This document shows positions 25,258 through 34,633 of a stretch of DNA of 64,000 nucleotides, in pieces (the first letter of the stretch is position 1; the number at the start of each line of letters is the position of its first letter). The DNA comes from Pararhizobium gei. Its GTDB lineage: Bacteria; Pseudomonadota; Alphaproteobacteria; Rhizobiales; Rhizobiaceae. The DNA lies in NCBI RefSeq assembly GCF_029223885.1, contig NZ_CP119409.1, positions 770,001 to 834,000 of the forward strand, given 5' to 3'. A program made the translations under genes and the position numbers. The notes beneath the pieces were generated by a model that was not told the origin of the DNA, did not search any database, and worked only from the letters and a program-made list of their open reading frames with translations.

Positions 25258-26739
25258 ATGAACACTTCCCTTATTCTATTGATTATCGTGCTTGTTGGCC
25301 TGGGGGCCTATTTCGCCGGCCGGGCGCGCGCCATGGCCAGCGCGAATGGCAAGCTCTCTGTTTTGCATTCCCTTCCTGGCTACCATGGCGTCTACGTCGC
25401 CATCTGGGCCATTCTTCCCGCCGCCGTCGTGCTGGCCGCCTGGCTCATCATCAGCCCATTTGTCGTTGAGAGCTCAGTCCGTGCTTCGCTTCCCGACGAT
25501 GTCCGCAGCCAAGGCGGCGCGACCACGGAACTGATGCTTGGCCAGGTCATGTCGGTTGCCAACGGTTTGAGGCTGTTGAGCGCCGATGAGCTTGCTGCCG
25601 TCACCAGCGGGGGAAACCTGCGTGAAGCCTTGGCGGCAAAAGGTGTTCCGCTCGCCGGCGACGGCGCGGGCTACATGATTGAAGCCGCGCAAAAATACAA
25701 TGCGCTTAAAGACGGCAGTCGCTGGGCGATGAGCGCGGTGACGCTGCTGATCGCGATCGCCGGCGCTTTCTTCGCAATGCGCGGTATCGCAGCCCCTTTC
25801 AGGGCGCGAAACCGCGTGGAGCGTGTCATGCTGGGTGCGCTGCTGATTGCTTCCTCAATCGCCATCCTGACGACGGTTGGCATCGTAGGCTCGATGCTGT
25901 CGGAGGCCCTGCGCTTCTTCAATTCGGTCTCCCCGTCCAGCTTCTTTTTCGGTACGGTCTGGGACCCGCGGTTCGCAGCTGCCGGCGCGGCTGCAACGGA
26001 AGGCCAGTTCGGTCTGCTGCCGCTTCTGGCCGGCACGCTGTACATCGCCTTCGTCGCCATGCTCTTTGCCGTGCCGATTGGTTTGTTCGCTGCCATCTAC
26101 ATGGCGGAATATGCCAGGCCAGCGGTCCGCGGCATTGCCAAGCCGCTGCTCGAAATTCTGGCGGGTATCCCGACCATCGTCTACGGCTTTTTCGCTCTGG
26201 TTACGGTCGGCCCCTTCCTGCGCGATATATCGGCCCAGCTCAACGGGCTCGTCACTGGCAACTACGTCAACTTCATTCAGGCCCAGAGCGTTCTCACTGC
26301 GGGCCTTGTGATGGGCATCATGCTCATCCCATTCGTGTCGTCGCTGTCCGATGATATCATCACGCAGGTGCCCGGCTCGCTGCGCGATGGTTCGCTCGGC
26401 CTTGGTGCGACACGGTCCGAAACCATCAAGCGCGTTATTCTGCCGGCCGCTCTTCCCGGCATCGTCGGCGCGCTTCTCCTGACGGCCTCGCGTGCCGTCG
26501 GTGAAACCATGATCGTGGTGCTCGCCGCCGGCGTTGCCGCGCGCATGCAGCTTAATCCTTTCGAGGCGATGACGACGGTGACCGTAAAGATCGTCAACCA
26601 GCTGACGGGCGACCTCGAGTTTAACTCGCCCCAGACGCTGGTGGCTTTCGCGCTCGGCATCACCCTGTTCGCCATCACGCTCTGCCTCAACATCTATGCA
26701 CTCTACATCGTGCGCAAATATCGGGAACAGTACGAATGA
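25258..26739 (+). CDS. pstC: phosphate ABC transporter permease PstC
   Basis: 493 aa from the ATG at 25258, preceded by GGGGGA. The long N-terminal extension with about two extra helices and a periplasmic domain (roughly residues 1-230) is typical of alphaproteobacterial PstC. The C-terminal 250 residues hold the six-helix permease core with the ATPase-contact loop SLGLGATRSETIKRVILPAALPG. It forms the inner-membrane channel with PstA and overlaps pstA by 4 bp (ATGA). Confidence 0.95.
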   Translation: MNTSLILLIIVLVGLGAYFAGRARAMASANGKLSVLHSLPGYHGVYVAIWAILPAAVVLAAWLIISPFVVESSVRASLPDDVRSQGGATTELMLGQVMSVANGLRLLSADELAAVTSGGNLREALAAKGVPLAGDGAGYMIEAAQKYNALKDGSRWAMSAVTLLIAIAGAFFAMRGIAAPFRARNRVERVMLGALLIASSIAILTTVGIVGSMLSEALRFFNSVSPSSFFFGTVWDPRFAAAGAAATEGQFGLLPLLAGTLYIAFVAMLFAVPIGLFAAIYMAEYARPAVRGIAKPLLEILAGIPTIVYGFFALVTVGPFLRDISAQLNGLVTGNYVNFIQAQSVLTAGLVMGIMLIPFVSSLSDDIITQVPGSLRDGSLGLGATRSETIKRVILPAALPGIVGALLLTASRAVGETMIVVLAAGVAARMQLNPFEAMTTVTVKIVNQLTGDLEFNSPQTLVAFALGITLFAITLCLNIYALYIVRKYREQYE

Positions 26740-28058
26740 CCGACATCACATCCCCCGTACAGTCCACATTTACGCGCCCAATACAGGCAAGACGAGACAT
26801 CGGCATCAAACGGCGTTACGCGTCAGAACGCCGGTTCAGGGCATACGGCGTCGCAGCCATCCTGATCGGCCTGTTCTTCCTCTTCCTGCTTCTCTGGACC
26901 GTCGTCTCCAAGGGCTATACCGCCTTTCTGCAAACCTCGATCACGTTGCCGATAGAGTTTTCCGAGCAGATCATCGATCCGAAGAATGAGCGTGGCGCAA
27001 ACCCCGCCAAGCTGATGACGGCTAACTATCCGCTCCTGGTGCGCGATGCGCTCGTGAAGGCATTGAACATCGATCCGAGCAATCGTGCGCTGGTCAAGCA
27101 GGCGACCGACATGGTTTCGGCGAGTGCCCGCACCCAGTTGCGCGACATCGTCGTCGCAAATCCGGCCGTGATCGGCACGACGGTCGATGTGTCGCTGCTC
27201 GCGGAAGGCAATATCGACAGCGCCAACAAAGGCCAGATCGATCTGACGGTTGCCGAAGCCAACCGCAAGGTGAAAGACCAGCAGATCGCCTGGATGAAGA
27301 CGCTCACCGAAACGGGCGCCATGGCCAAGCAGTTCAACACAGGCCTGTTCACCTATGGCGCATCCAGCCGGCCTGAGGCTGCGGGTATTGGCGTCGCCGC
27401 GCTTGGTTCGCTCTACATGATGCTGATCGTTCTGGCGCTTGCCCTGCCGATCGGCGTCGCGGCCTCCATTTATCTGGAAGAGTTTGCGCCGAAGAACCGC
27501 CTGACGGATCTGATCGAGGTCAATATCAACAACCTCGCCGCCGTGCCGTCGATCGTCTATGGTCTTCTCGGTCTGTCGATCTTCATCAACTTCGCCGGCA
27601 TGCCGCGCTCGGCGGCTCTTGTCGGCGGCCTGGTGCTGACACTGATGACGCTTCCGACGATCATCATTGCAACCCGCGCTGCGCTGAAGGCAGTGCCACC
27701 GTCGATCCGGGCAGCGGCTCTCGGGCTTGGCGCCTCGAAGATGCAGACCATCTTCCATCACGTCCTGCCGCTCGCCATGCCCGGCGTGCTCACCGGCACG
27801 ATCATCGGTCTGGCGCATGCGCTCGGCGAAACCGCGCCGCTGCTCCTGATCGGCATGGTCGCCTTCGTAGTCGATTATCCAGGCTCTCCGATGGAGCCGT
27901 CCACCGCGCTGCCGGTGCAGATCTATATGTGGGCGAACGAAGCCGAACGTGCATTTGTCGAACGGACCTCGGGTGCGATCATGGTTCTCCTGATCTTCCT
28001 CGTCGTCATGAACCTTGGAGCAATCCTGTTGCGGCGTCGCTTTGAGCGTCGCTGGTAG
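26736..28058 (+). CDS. pstA: phosphate ABC transporter permease PstA
   Basis: 440 aa. A cytoplasmic N-terminus of about 45 residues, one helix and a large periplasmic loop precede the permease core, which contains the coupling segment RAAALGLGASKMQTIFHHVLPLAMPG. It pairs with PstC and is powered by PstB. The 4-bp overlap with pstC and the 12-bp gap to pstB show one operon. Confidence 0.95.
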   Translation: MTDITSPVQSTFTRPIQARRDIGIKRRYASERRFRAYGVAAILIGLFFLFLLLWTVVSKGYTAFLQTSITLPIEFSEQIIDPKNERGANPAKLMTANYPLLVRDALVKALNIDPSNRALVKQATDMVSASARTQLRDIVVANPAVIGTTVDVSLLAEGNIDSANKGQIDLTVAEANRKVKDQQIAWMKTLTETGAMAKQFNTGLFTYGASSRPEAAGIGVAALGSLYMMLIVLALALPIGVAASIYLEEFAPKNRLTDLIEVNINNLAAVPSIVYGLLGLSIFINFAGMPRSAALVGGLVLTLMTLPTIIIATRAALKAVPPSIRAAALGLGASKMQTIFHHVLPLAMPGVLTGTIIGLAHALGETAPLLLIGMVAFVVDYPGSPMEPSTALPVQIYMWANEAERAFVERTSGAIMVLLIFLVVMNLGAILLRRRFERRW

Positions 28059-28070
28059 TGAGGTAGAAAC

Positions 28071-28886
28071 ATGAACATGATGTCAGAAGCAGCAGTTGAA
28101 AAGGCGCTGGACCAGAAGATGAGTAACGTTCCCTACAAAATGACCGGGAAGGACGTTTCGGTCTATTACGGCGAAAAGCGTGCGCTGTTCGATGTGAACC
28201 TCAACGTCCGCGAAAACACCGTCACCGCCCTGATCGGCCCGTCCGGTTGCGGCAAGTCGACCTTCCTGCGTTGCTTGAACCGGATGAATGACACGATCGA
28301 CAGCTGCCGGGTCACCGGCAAGATCATGCTCGATGACGGCGATATTTACGATCAGACCATCGACGTTGTCGAATTGCGCGCCCGCGTCGGGATGGTCTTC
28401 CAGAAGCCGAACCCGTTCCCGAAATCGATCTACGAAAACGTCACCTATGGTCCGAAGATCCACGGTCTCGCCCGCACCAAAGCCGAATTCGACCAGATCG
28501 TCGAAAGCAGCCTTCAGAAGGCCGGTCTCTGGAACGAGGTCAAGGATCGCCTGCATGAATCCGGCACCGGTCTGTCCGGTGGTCAGCAGCAGCGCCTGTG
28601 CATCGCGCGCGCCGTTGCCGTCAGCCCGGAGGTCATCCTGATGGATGAGCCATGCTCCGCGCTCGATCCGATCGCGACCGCCAAGGTCGAGGAACTGATC
28701 CACGAACTGCGGGCCAACTACACGATCGTCATCGTCACCCACTCGATGCAGCAGGCTGCGCGCGTTTCCCAGCGGACCGCCATGTTCCATCTGGGCAACC
28801 TCGTCGAAGAAAATGATACCGACAAGATGTTCACCAATCCGGATGACCAGCGCACCCAGGATTACATCATGGGCCGCTTCGGCTGA
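28071..28886 (+). CDS. pstB: phosphate ABC transporter ATP-binding protein PstB
   Basis: 271 aa. It has Walker [10 protein letters not shown] (56-64), Q-loop near [10 protein letters not shown] (111-120), ABC signature LSGGQQQR (168-175), Walker B ending MDEP (191-194) and the switch H in [12 protein letters not shown]. The PstB-specific CSALDPIAT segment follows. It energises PstCA and passes the transport signal to PhoR with PhoU. Confidence 0.97.
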   Translation: MNMMSEAAVEKALDQKMSNVPYKMTGKDVSVYYGEKRALFDVNLNVRENTVTALIGPSGCGKSTFLRCLNRMNDTIDSCRVTGKIMLDDGDIYDQTIDVVELRARVGMVFQKPNPFPKSIYENVTYGPKIHGLARTKAEFDQIVESSLQKAGLWNEVKDRLHESGTGLSGGQQQRLCIARAVAVSPEVILMDEPCSALDPIATAKVEELIHELRANYTIVIVTHSMQQAARVSQRTAMFHLGNLVEENDTDKMFTNPDDQRTQDYIMGRFG

Positions 28887-28936
28887 TGCCTGAGCCCCGC
28901 ACCTCATCTGGATTGTGAACGCAAGGAACACCAACC

Positions 28937-29647
28937 ATGTCTACGCATATTGTTTCCGTCTATGACGACGACCTGAAATACCTTACGCGCCGCATTTCCG
29001 AAATGGGCGGGCTTGCCGAGCAGATGGTCGCCGAATCGGTTCGCGCATTGGTGAATGCCGATCTTTCGCTGGCTCAGAAAGTCATCTCGGATGATGTCAT
29101 TCTCGATGAGGCCGAGCGGCAGATCGGCGACAAGGCAATCGTCACCATCGCCAAGCGCCAGCCGATGGCAGCCGACCTCAGGGAAATCATGGGATCCATC
29201 CGGATCGCGGCCGATCTCGAGCGTGTCGGCGATCTGGGAAAGAACAACGCCAAGCGCGTCATTGCCGTAGCAAATGCAAGCCTGCCGCGCCAGCTTTCAC
29301 GCGGGCTCGAGCATCTTGCCGAACTTGCGCTGATGCAGCTCAAGGAAGTGCTCGACGTCTATGCGTCGCGCTCTCCGGAAAAGGCCAACGGCATTCGCGA
29401 ACGGGACAACGAGATCGATGCGATCTACACATCCCTGTTCCGTGAATTGCTTACCTATATGATGGAAGACCCGCGCAACATCACGCCGTGCACGCATTTG
29501 CTGTTTTGCGCAAAGAACATCGAACGCATCGGCGACCATGCGACCAACATCGCCGAGACAATCTTTTACATGGCGACCGGTGCGCAACCGGTTGGCGAGC
29601 GTCCAAAGGACGATACCGCCAATACGGTCGGCGCAATCGGCAACTGA
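28937..29647 (+). CDS. phoU: phosphate signalling protein PhoU
   Basis: 236 aa made of two PhoU three-helix repeats (about 15-105 and 120-215). Conserved metal-site patterns are visible: DDVILDEAERQIGD in the first and ERDNEIDAIY in the second, with ERVGDLGKNNAKR and ERIGDHATNIAE as paired motifs. It damps PhoR signalling and limits Pst activity when phosphate is ample. The 50-bp gap after pstB holds its ribosome-binding site. Confidence 0.95.
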   Translation: MSTHIVSVYDDDLKYLTRRISEMGGLAEQMVAESVRALVNADLSLAQKVISDDVILDEAERQIGDKAIVTIAKRQPMAADLREIMGSIRIAADLERVGDLGKNNAKRVIAVANASLPRQLSRGLEHLAELALMQLKEVLDVYASRSPEKANGIRERDNEIDAIYTSLFRELLTYMMEDPRNITPCTHLLFCAKNIERIGDHATNIAETIFYMATGAQPVGERPKDDTANTVGAIGN

Positions 29648-29689
29648 TCGAGCGCCGGTTAAAATGTAAGTAAGTTCCTACTTATGCGG

Positions 29690-29714
29690 CGCGGACGGCC
29701 AGGAGCCGTCCGCG
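29690..29714. terminator. strong hairpin between phoU and phoB
   Basis: A perfect 10-bp stem (CGCGGACGGC with GCCGTCCGCG) and 5-nt loop lie between phoU and phoB. No T-run follows, so it is either a weak attenuator or an mRNA-stability element setting the level of phoB relative to pst. Just upstream, TAAGTA and TACTTA form a second small inverted repeat. Confidence 0.45.
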
Positions 29715-29759
29715 TGACAGCCCTGCTGTGAGCGCCGGGCGTCAAGGAGTTGAGACCCC

Positions 29760-30443
29760 ATGCTGCCGAGAATTGCCGTTGTCGAAGACGAAGAAGCGTT
29801 GAGCGTTCTCCTGCGATACAATCTTGAGGCCGAAGGCTTCGAGGTTGATACCATCAATCGAGGCGACGAAGCCGAAATCCGCCTGCAGGAGCGCTTGCCG
29901 GATCTTCTCATCCTGGACTGGATGCTTCCGGGCGTGTCCGGCATAGAATTGTGCCGCAGATTGCGACAGCGTTCCGAAACCGAGCGTCTGCCGATCATCA
30001 TGTTGACCGCGCGCGGAGAAGAAAGCGAGCGGGTCCGGGGCCTGGCGACAGGTGCCGACGATTATGTGGTCAAGCCGTTTTCGACGCCGGAACTCATGGC
30101 CCGCGTCAAGGCGATGCTCCGCCGGGCCAAGCCCGAGGTTCTCTCGACGCTGCTGAAATGCGGCGACATCGAGCTCGACCGCGAAACCCATCGCGTCCAC
30201 CGCAAGACCCGCGAAGTCCGGCTGGGACCGACGGAGTTTCGCCTGCTCGAGTTCCTCATGTCCTCTCCTGGCCGGGTCTTTTCGCGATCCCAGTTGCTGG
30301 ACGGCGTCTGGGGACACGATATCTATGTCGACGAGCGCACCGTGGATGTCCATGTCGGACGTCTGCGAAAGGCGCTGAATTTCTCCAACATGCAGGATGT
30401 CATCCGAACGGTGCGCGGCGCAGGCTATTCCCTGGAAAGCTGA
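29760..30443 (+). CDS. phoB: phosphate regulon response regulator PhoB
   Basis: 227 aa, OmpR/PhoB class. Receiver domain with acidic pair E9-D10, phosphoacceptor D53 (LILDWMLPG) and the K in DYVVKPF. The winged-helix effector domain (about 130-225) contains LGPTEFRLLEFLMSSPGRVFSR and RTVDVHVGRLRKAL. It is the regulator expected to bind the Pho box before pstS. AAGGAG precedes the ATG. Confidence 0.95.
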   Translation: MLPRIAVVEDEEALSVLLRYNLEAEGFEVDTINRGDEAEIRLQERLPDLLILDWMLPGVSGIELCRRLRQRSETERLPIIMLTARGEESERVRGLATGADDYVVKPFSTPELMARVKAMLRRAKPEVLSTLLKCGDIELDRETHRVHRKTREVRLGPTEFRLLEFLMSSPGRVFSRSQLLDGVWGHDIYVDERTVDVHVGRLRKALNFSNMQDVIRTVRGAGYSLES

Positions 30444-30472
30444 TCGCAAATGGTCACCGCGGTCCGCACGTG

Positions 30473-31105
30473 TCAGCCTCGCTGAAGCGCGAGATGGGCA
30501 CCGAGACCGACAAGAATGCCGCCGCCAAGCTTTTGTACAAGCCGCTGCACCCCGTTCGATCTGCGAAGACGGCGTGTCAGGGCGCCGGCCATAAGCACGC
30601 AGACGATGTCTGCCGATGAAAACATCAGGTTGACGATCGTCCCCAGAACGAGGAATTGCGCCCAGGCCGGCAGCGTCGCGGATGCATCCACGAACTGCGG
30701 CAGGAAAGCGACGAAAAATATCGCGGTCTTCGGGTTGAGGACTTCGACCGTTATGCTCTCGATGAAAGCGCGGCGTCCGGACTTAGGCCCTATCGCGGGC
30801 AGCGCCGTTTCCCCCTCGGTTTTTCTCCTGAACAACGAGATACCGAGCCAGATCAGGTAAGCGGCGCCGGCCAGTTTGACCACCATGTAAAGCATGGGGA
30901 CGGCATGAAACAGCACCGACAGCCCTGTGGCAGCCGCCACCACATGAACATAGCAGCCCAAGTGGATGCCGAGCGACGCCAGCATCCCGCCACGGCGGCC
31001 ATGCGCCATGGTTTGGGCCGCCGCATACAACATTGCCGGACCGGGAATATACGCGAAGATCGCCGTCGTGACGAAAAAGGTGAGCAACAGTTCGGTGGAC
31101 GGCAT
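30473..31105 (-). CDS. LysE/RhtB family amino-acid exporter
   Basis: 210 aa with six hydrophobic segments and the N-terminal YIPGPAMLYAAAQTMAHGRRGG signature of the family. EVLNPKTAIFFVAFLPQFV is the conserved mid-segment. Homologues export lysine, threonine, homoserine or related compounds. Substrate here is undefined. It converges on phoB with a 29-bp gap. Confidence 0.9.
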   Translation of the reverse strand: MPSTELLLTFFVTTAIFAYIPGPAMLYAAAQTMAHGRRGGMLASLGIHLGCYVHVVAAATGLSVLFHAVPMLYMVVKLAGAAYLIWLGISLFRRKTEGETALPAIGPKSGRRAFIESITVEVLNPKTAIFFVAFLPQFVDASATLPAWAQFLVLGTIVNLMFSSADIVCVLMAGALTRRLRRSNGVQRLVQKLGGGILVGLGAHLALQRG

Positions 31106-31245
31106 CTTGGGTCTCCGGCTGACGCAGCCTTTCTACAGATCATTCCCGCGATACCATAGTTTTCAAACTGTGCCTGAGGCAACCAGAAACGAAAAAGTCC
31201 TGCAGAGGTCATCGGCAGGACTGATATCGGCTCAAATTGTTCTTT

Positions 31246-31779
31246 TCACCGTGTCCGGCGACGTTCCGCCGATGGCTGATAGGCGAGCTTGGCATGGAAG
31301 GTGCAGTAGGGCGACGTGTCCGGGGAATCGTTGCCGCAAAAATGAAACTCGTCCTTCATCGGATCGCCGATCGGCCATTTGCAGGTTCGATCGGTCAACT
31401 GCGTCAGGACCAGGCGGCGCGACATGGGAAGCACGACATTGCCCGCCGGAGCTTCCTTATACTGTTCGACAGTTTCGATTTCGGCGTCCTGCGCCATGAC
31501 GGCGGCGTCTTCCTGACGTGTCATCGGTCGGGCGGCTGGACGCGTTGAGGTGGTGTATGCCTGGGGACGGGGAGCGATGACTGGCGCCGGGCGCTTAGTG
31601 CGTGTGGCGGTCGTTGTGCTGCCGCCTGCCTTTGCGCGGCCGGGCAGGCATAGGCGGTGCACTTTGCCGATCACCGCATTGCGACTGACGCCGCCGAGCT
31701 GTGCAGCGATCTGGCTTGCGCTCAATCCTTCAGACCATAACTTCTTCAGTCTTTCGACCCGCTCGTCAGTCCAGTTCAT
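31246..31779 (-). CDS. gcrA: cell-cycle regulator GcrA
   Basis: 177 aa from the ATG at 31779, preceded by GGAGAG. The N-terminal 45 residues (MNWTDERVERLKKLWSEGLS, then IAAQLGGVSRNAVIGKVHR) are the GcrA DNA-binding domain. The middle is a basic Ala/Pro-rich linker, and the C-terminal end contains LTQLTDRTCKWPIGDP and FCGNDSPDTSPYCTFHAKLAY, the sigma70-contacting region. GcrA activates sigma70 promoters, preferring GANTC sites methylated by CcrM. Its own upstream region holds six GANTC sites in 150 bp. Confidence 0.94.
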   Translation of the reverse strand: MNWTDERVERLKKLWSEGLSASQIAAQLGGVSRNAVIGKVHRLCLPGRAKAGGSTTTATRTKRPAPVIAPRPQAYTTSTRPAARPMTRQEDAAVMAQDAEIETVEQYKEAPAGNVVLPMSRRLVLTQLTDRTCKWPIGDPMKDEFHFCGNDSPDTSPYCTFHAKLAYQPSAERRRTR

Positions 31780-32206
31780 GGTCATCTCTCCATTCACAGC
31801 GTTGGTGATGGCCGAATCCTCCACCGAGCTCCGGACAGACTCCGAAGCTGAAACGCGATAACACTTTTGGTGACTAGGTCCGCCGCATGCGTTCTAGTAA
31901 TTAAATATTAAGGTAGAGCCCGTGGGACTCCCTGACAAGAGTCCCGCGAATCCGACCGAATCGATTTTCAGGTTTTCCCCAACTTGCTTGATATGCGTGG
32001 CCTTTTTGCAAGCACCAAGTTTGGAAAAAAACCTGTAACCGCACGGCCGTCCTCGCGTCCGAAAAGCTTGCATTTGTTGACATTGCATTGCGGAATGAAG
32101 ATAGTGGCGCCGCCGCCGAAAGGCGGCATTTTGATTTCCTGAGGGCCGGCGACGGCCCCTTCGCCAACGCTAAGCAATCACCGCGATGATTGAGGAGACC
32201 TGCGCC
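31780..32206. other. divergent gcrA/argD control region
   Basis: 427 bp without a credible gene. The gcrA-proximal half has GANTC sites at 31814, 31838, 31926, 31939, 31948 and 31958, and an inverted repeat GGGACTC/GAGTCCC (31924-31930 with 31939-31945). The argD-proximal half has a sigma70-like promoter (TTGACA 32077-32082, GATAGT 32100-32105, 17-bp spacer) and a hairpin at 32112-32127. Confidence 0.6.
32077..32127 (+). promoter_or_regulatory. argD promoter with leader hairpin
   Basis: TTGACA at 32077-32082 and GATAGT at 32100-32105 with 17-bp spacing give a good sigma70-type promoter. The predicted transcript begins near 32112, where GCCGCC-GAAA-GGCGGC forms a tight GNRA-capped hairpin followed by ATTTTGATTT. 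The hairpin may stabilise the 5' end or act as an early attenuator. Confidence 0.5.
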
Positions 32207-33406
32207 ATGGCCCAAGCCACGCCGCTCTATGACACATATGCCCGTGCACCCTTGCGGTTCGAACGCGGTGAAGGCGTCTGGCTGATTGCGGAAGACGGTA
32301 CCCGCTATCTCGATTTTGCAGCCGGCGTCGCGGTCAATTCACTCGGCCATGCGCATCCGCATCTCGTTTCGGCATTGAAGGATCAGGCCGACAAGGTCTG
32401 GCACCTGTCCAATCTTTACGAGATACCGGGGCAGGAGAGCCTCAGCCGCCGGCTGACGGAAGCGACCTTCGCGGATAAGGTCTTCTTCACCAATTCCGGT
32501 GCAGAGGCGCTGGAATGCGCCATCAAGACGGCGCGGCGGTACCACTTCTCGAAAGGGCACCCGGAAAAGTTTCATATCATTACCTTCGAAGGCGCCTTCC
32601 ACGGAAGGACGCTTGCGACCATCGCTGCCGGCGGTCAGGAAAAATACCTCGAAGGCTTCGGTCCCAAGGCGCCCGGCTTCTATCAGGTGCCTTTCGGAGA
32701 CATGTCTGCCCTGAAGGATGCGATCACCGAAGAAACGGCGGCCATCCTGATCGAGCCGATTCAGGGGGAGGGCGGTATCCGCGTCGTGCCAAAGGAATTC
32801 ATGCAGGAACTGCGGTCTCTCTGTGACGAATACGGCCTGTTGCTGATTTTGGACGAGGTTCAGTGCGGCATTGGCCGCACGGGCAAGCTGTTTGCCCATG
32901 AAAGCGCCGGCATTACTCCCGACATCATGGCCGTAGCCAAGGGGATTGGCGGAGGCTTTCCGCTCGGAGCCTGCCTTGCGACCGCAGAGGCCGCATCCGG
33001 CATGGTCGCCGGAACGCATGGCTCTACATACGGCGGCAATCCGCTCGCCATGGCGGTCGGCAATGCTGTTCTTGACATCGTTCTTGCCGATGATTTCCTC
33101 ACGCATGTCCGCGACGTAACGCTGGTCCTCCGCCAGGGCCTTGCCTCGCTTGCCGATCGCTTTCCCGACATCATAGAGGAAATTCGCGGCGAAGGACTTA
33201 TGCTCGGCATCAAGGCGAAGATACCGTCTGCCGATCTCCTGAAGGCGATCCGCGCTCAACATTTGCTGGCGGTGCCGGCCGGTGAAAACGTGATCCGCCT
33301 GCTTCCGCCGCTCGTAACGACGGCGCAGGAGGCGCGGGAGGGATTGGCACGGCTTGAACGCGCCGCCGAACAGCTGACCATGGAACGACGACAGGCCTTC
33401 GCCTGA
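32207..33406 (+). CDS. argD: acetylornithine aminotransferase
   Basis: 399 aa from the ATG at 32207 behind GAGGAG. A class-III PLP aminotransferase: [14 protein letters not shown] (phosphate-binding), [20 protein letters not shown], and K245 in [13 protein letters not shown] forms the Schiff base. It converts N-acetylglutamate semialdehyde to N-acetylornithine in arginine synthesis and can serve in lysine synthesis. argF follows after 40 bp, so they form an operon. An alternative start at 32186 adds seven residues. Confidence 0.94.
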   Translation: MAQATPLYDTYARAPLRFERGEGVWLIAEDGTRYLDFAAGVAVNSLGHAHPHLVSALKDQADKVWHLSNLYEIPGQESLSRRLTEATFADKVFFTNSGAEALECAIKTARRYHFSKGHPEKFHIITFEGAFHGRTLATIAAGGQEKYLEGFGPKAPGFYQVPFGDMSALKDAITEETAAILIEPIQGEGGIRVVPKEFMQELRSLCDEYGLLLILDEVQCGIGRTGKLFAHESAGITPDIMAVAKGIGGGFPLGACLATAEAASGMVAGTHGSTYGGNPLAMAVGNAVLDIVLADDFLTHVRDVTLVLRQGLASLADRFPDIIEEIRGEGLMLGIKAKIPSADLLKAIRAQHLLAVPAGENVIRLLPPLVTTAQEAREGLARLERAAEQLTMERRQAFA

Positions 33407-33446
33407 GTATCGTTCCCTCCGCTGAAACACAGGACTGCGAATTAGA

Positions 33447-34358
33447 ATGGCCAGACATTTTCTCGATCTTTCCGCAATGACGTCGCAAGATCTCCGGGCG
33501 ATTATAGACGACGCCCGCATCCGCAAGGCGGCGACCAAGGCAGGCACCGCGGAGAAGCCGCTTGCCGGCAAGATGCTGGCGATGATCTTCGAAAAGCCTT
33601 CGACGCGAACCCGCGTCTCTTTCGATGTCGGCATGCGCCAGCTCGGCGGCGAGACCCTGTTTCTGTCCGGCACCGAAATGCAGCTCGGACGGGCTGAAAC
33701 GATCGGCGACACTGCCAAGGTGCTGTCGCGCTACGTCGATGCCATCATGATCCGTACCACCGATCACAAGCGCCTGCTGGAACTGGCCGAGCATGCGACC
33801 GTACCTGTCATCAACGGTCTCACCGATCTGACGCATCCCTGCCAGATCATGGCCGACATCATGACTTTCGAGGAACATAGCGGCCCGGTTCAGGGCAAGA
33901 CCATCGCCTGGACTGGTGACGGAAACAATGTGCTGCATTCCTTCGCCGAAGGCACGGCCCGTTTCGGATACCGTATGAACATGGCCGTGCCGCTCGGGTC
34001 CGAGCCGGACGACAGGATCCTCAACTGGGCCCGCAACAATGGCGGCGACGTCAAGCTCTATCATGATGCCGAGCAGGCGGTGGACGGAGCGCACTGCGTC
34101 GTTACAGATACCTGGGTATCGATGAACCAGGAACACCGGGCGCGCGGCCACAATGTCTTCCAGCCGTTCCAGGTCAATGCGGCCTTGATGGCCCGGGCGG
34201 ACAAGGACGCGCTGTTCATGCATTGCCTCCCGGCCCACCGCGGCGAAGAGGTGACGGACGAGGTGATCGACGGCAGGCAGTCGGTCGTCTTCGACGAGGC
34301 AGAAAACCGTTTGCACGCGCAGAAATCGGTTCTTGCCTGGTGTCTCGGCGCTCTTTGA
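33447..34358 (+). CDS. argF: ornithine carbamoyltransferase
   Basis: 303 aa. The carbamoyl-phosphate site is [12 protein letters not shown] (S-T-R-T), with [11 protein letters not shown] in the middle and the ornithine-site loop [10 protein letters not shown] near the C-terminus. It makes citrulline from ornithine and carbamoyl phosphate. Length fits the family. It is second in argD-argF, and hslO follows after a 275-bp gap. Confidence 0.96.
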   Translation: MARHFLDLSAMTSQDLRAIIDDARIRKAATKAGTAEKPLAGKMLAMIFEKPSTRTRVSFDVGMRQLGGETLFLSGTEMQLGRAETIGDTAKVLSRYVDAIMIRTTDHKRLLELAEHATVPVINGLTDLTHPCQIMADIMTFEEHSGPVQGKTIAWTGDGNNVLHSFAEGTARFGYRMNMAVPLGSEPDDRILNWARNNGGDVKLYHDAEQAVDGAHCVVTDTWVSMNQEHRARGHNVFQPFQVNAALMARADKDALFMHCLPAHRGEEVTDEVIDGRQSVVFDEAENRLHAQKSVLAWCLGAL

Positions 34359-34633
34359 GGCCATGGCCCGGCGCATATTGAAAATCCGGCTTTGAACCAC
34401 GATTTAACATCTCAATGGACGACCGGCAGAAGAGCCCCTCTTTTGCGGGTCGTTTTCGTTGACAGGGCTTGTGGTCATGCGCCGTGCGCGGCGAGCCTTT
34501 CTGTGCTGTTGGGTCTTTTTCCGTCTACGAACTGGACAAATCGGCTCGGCACGGGATCAATAAGAACAATCGATAGCGCTGTCCGCACGGCTCTTGACCG
34601 GCGGTGGAGCGATGACGGGGCCAAAGGAGAAGA

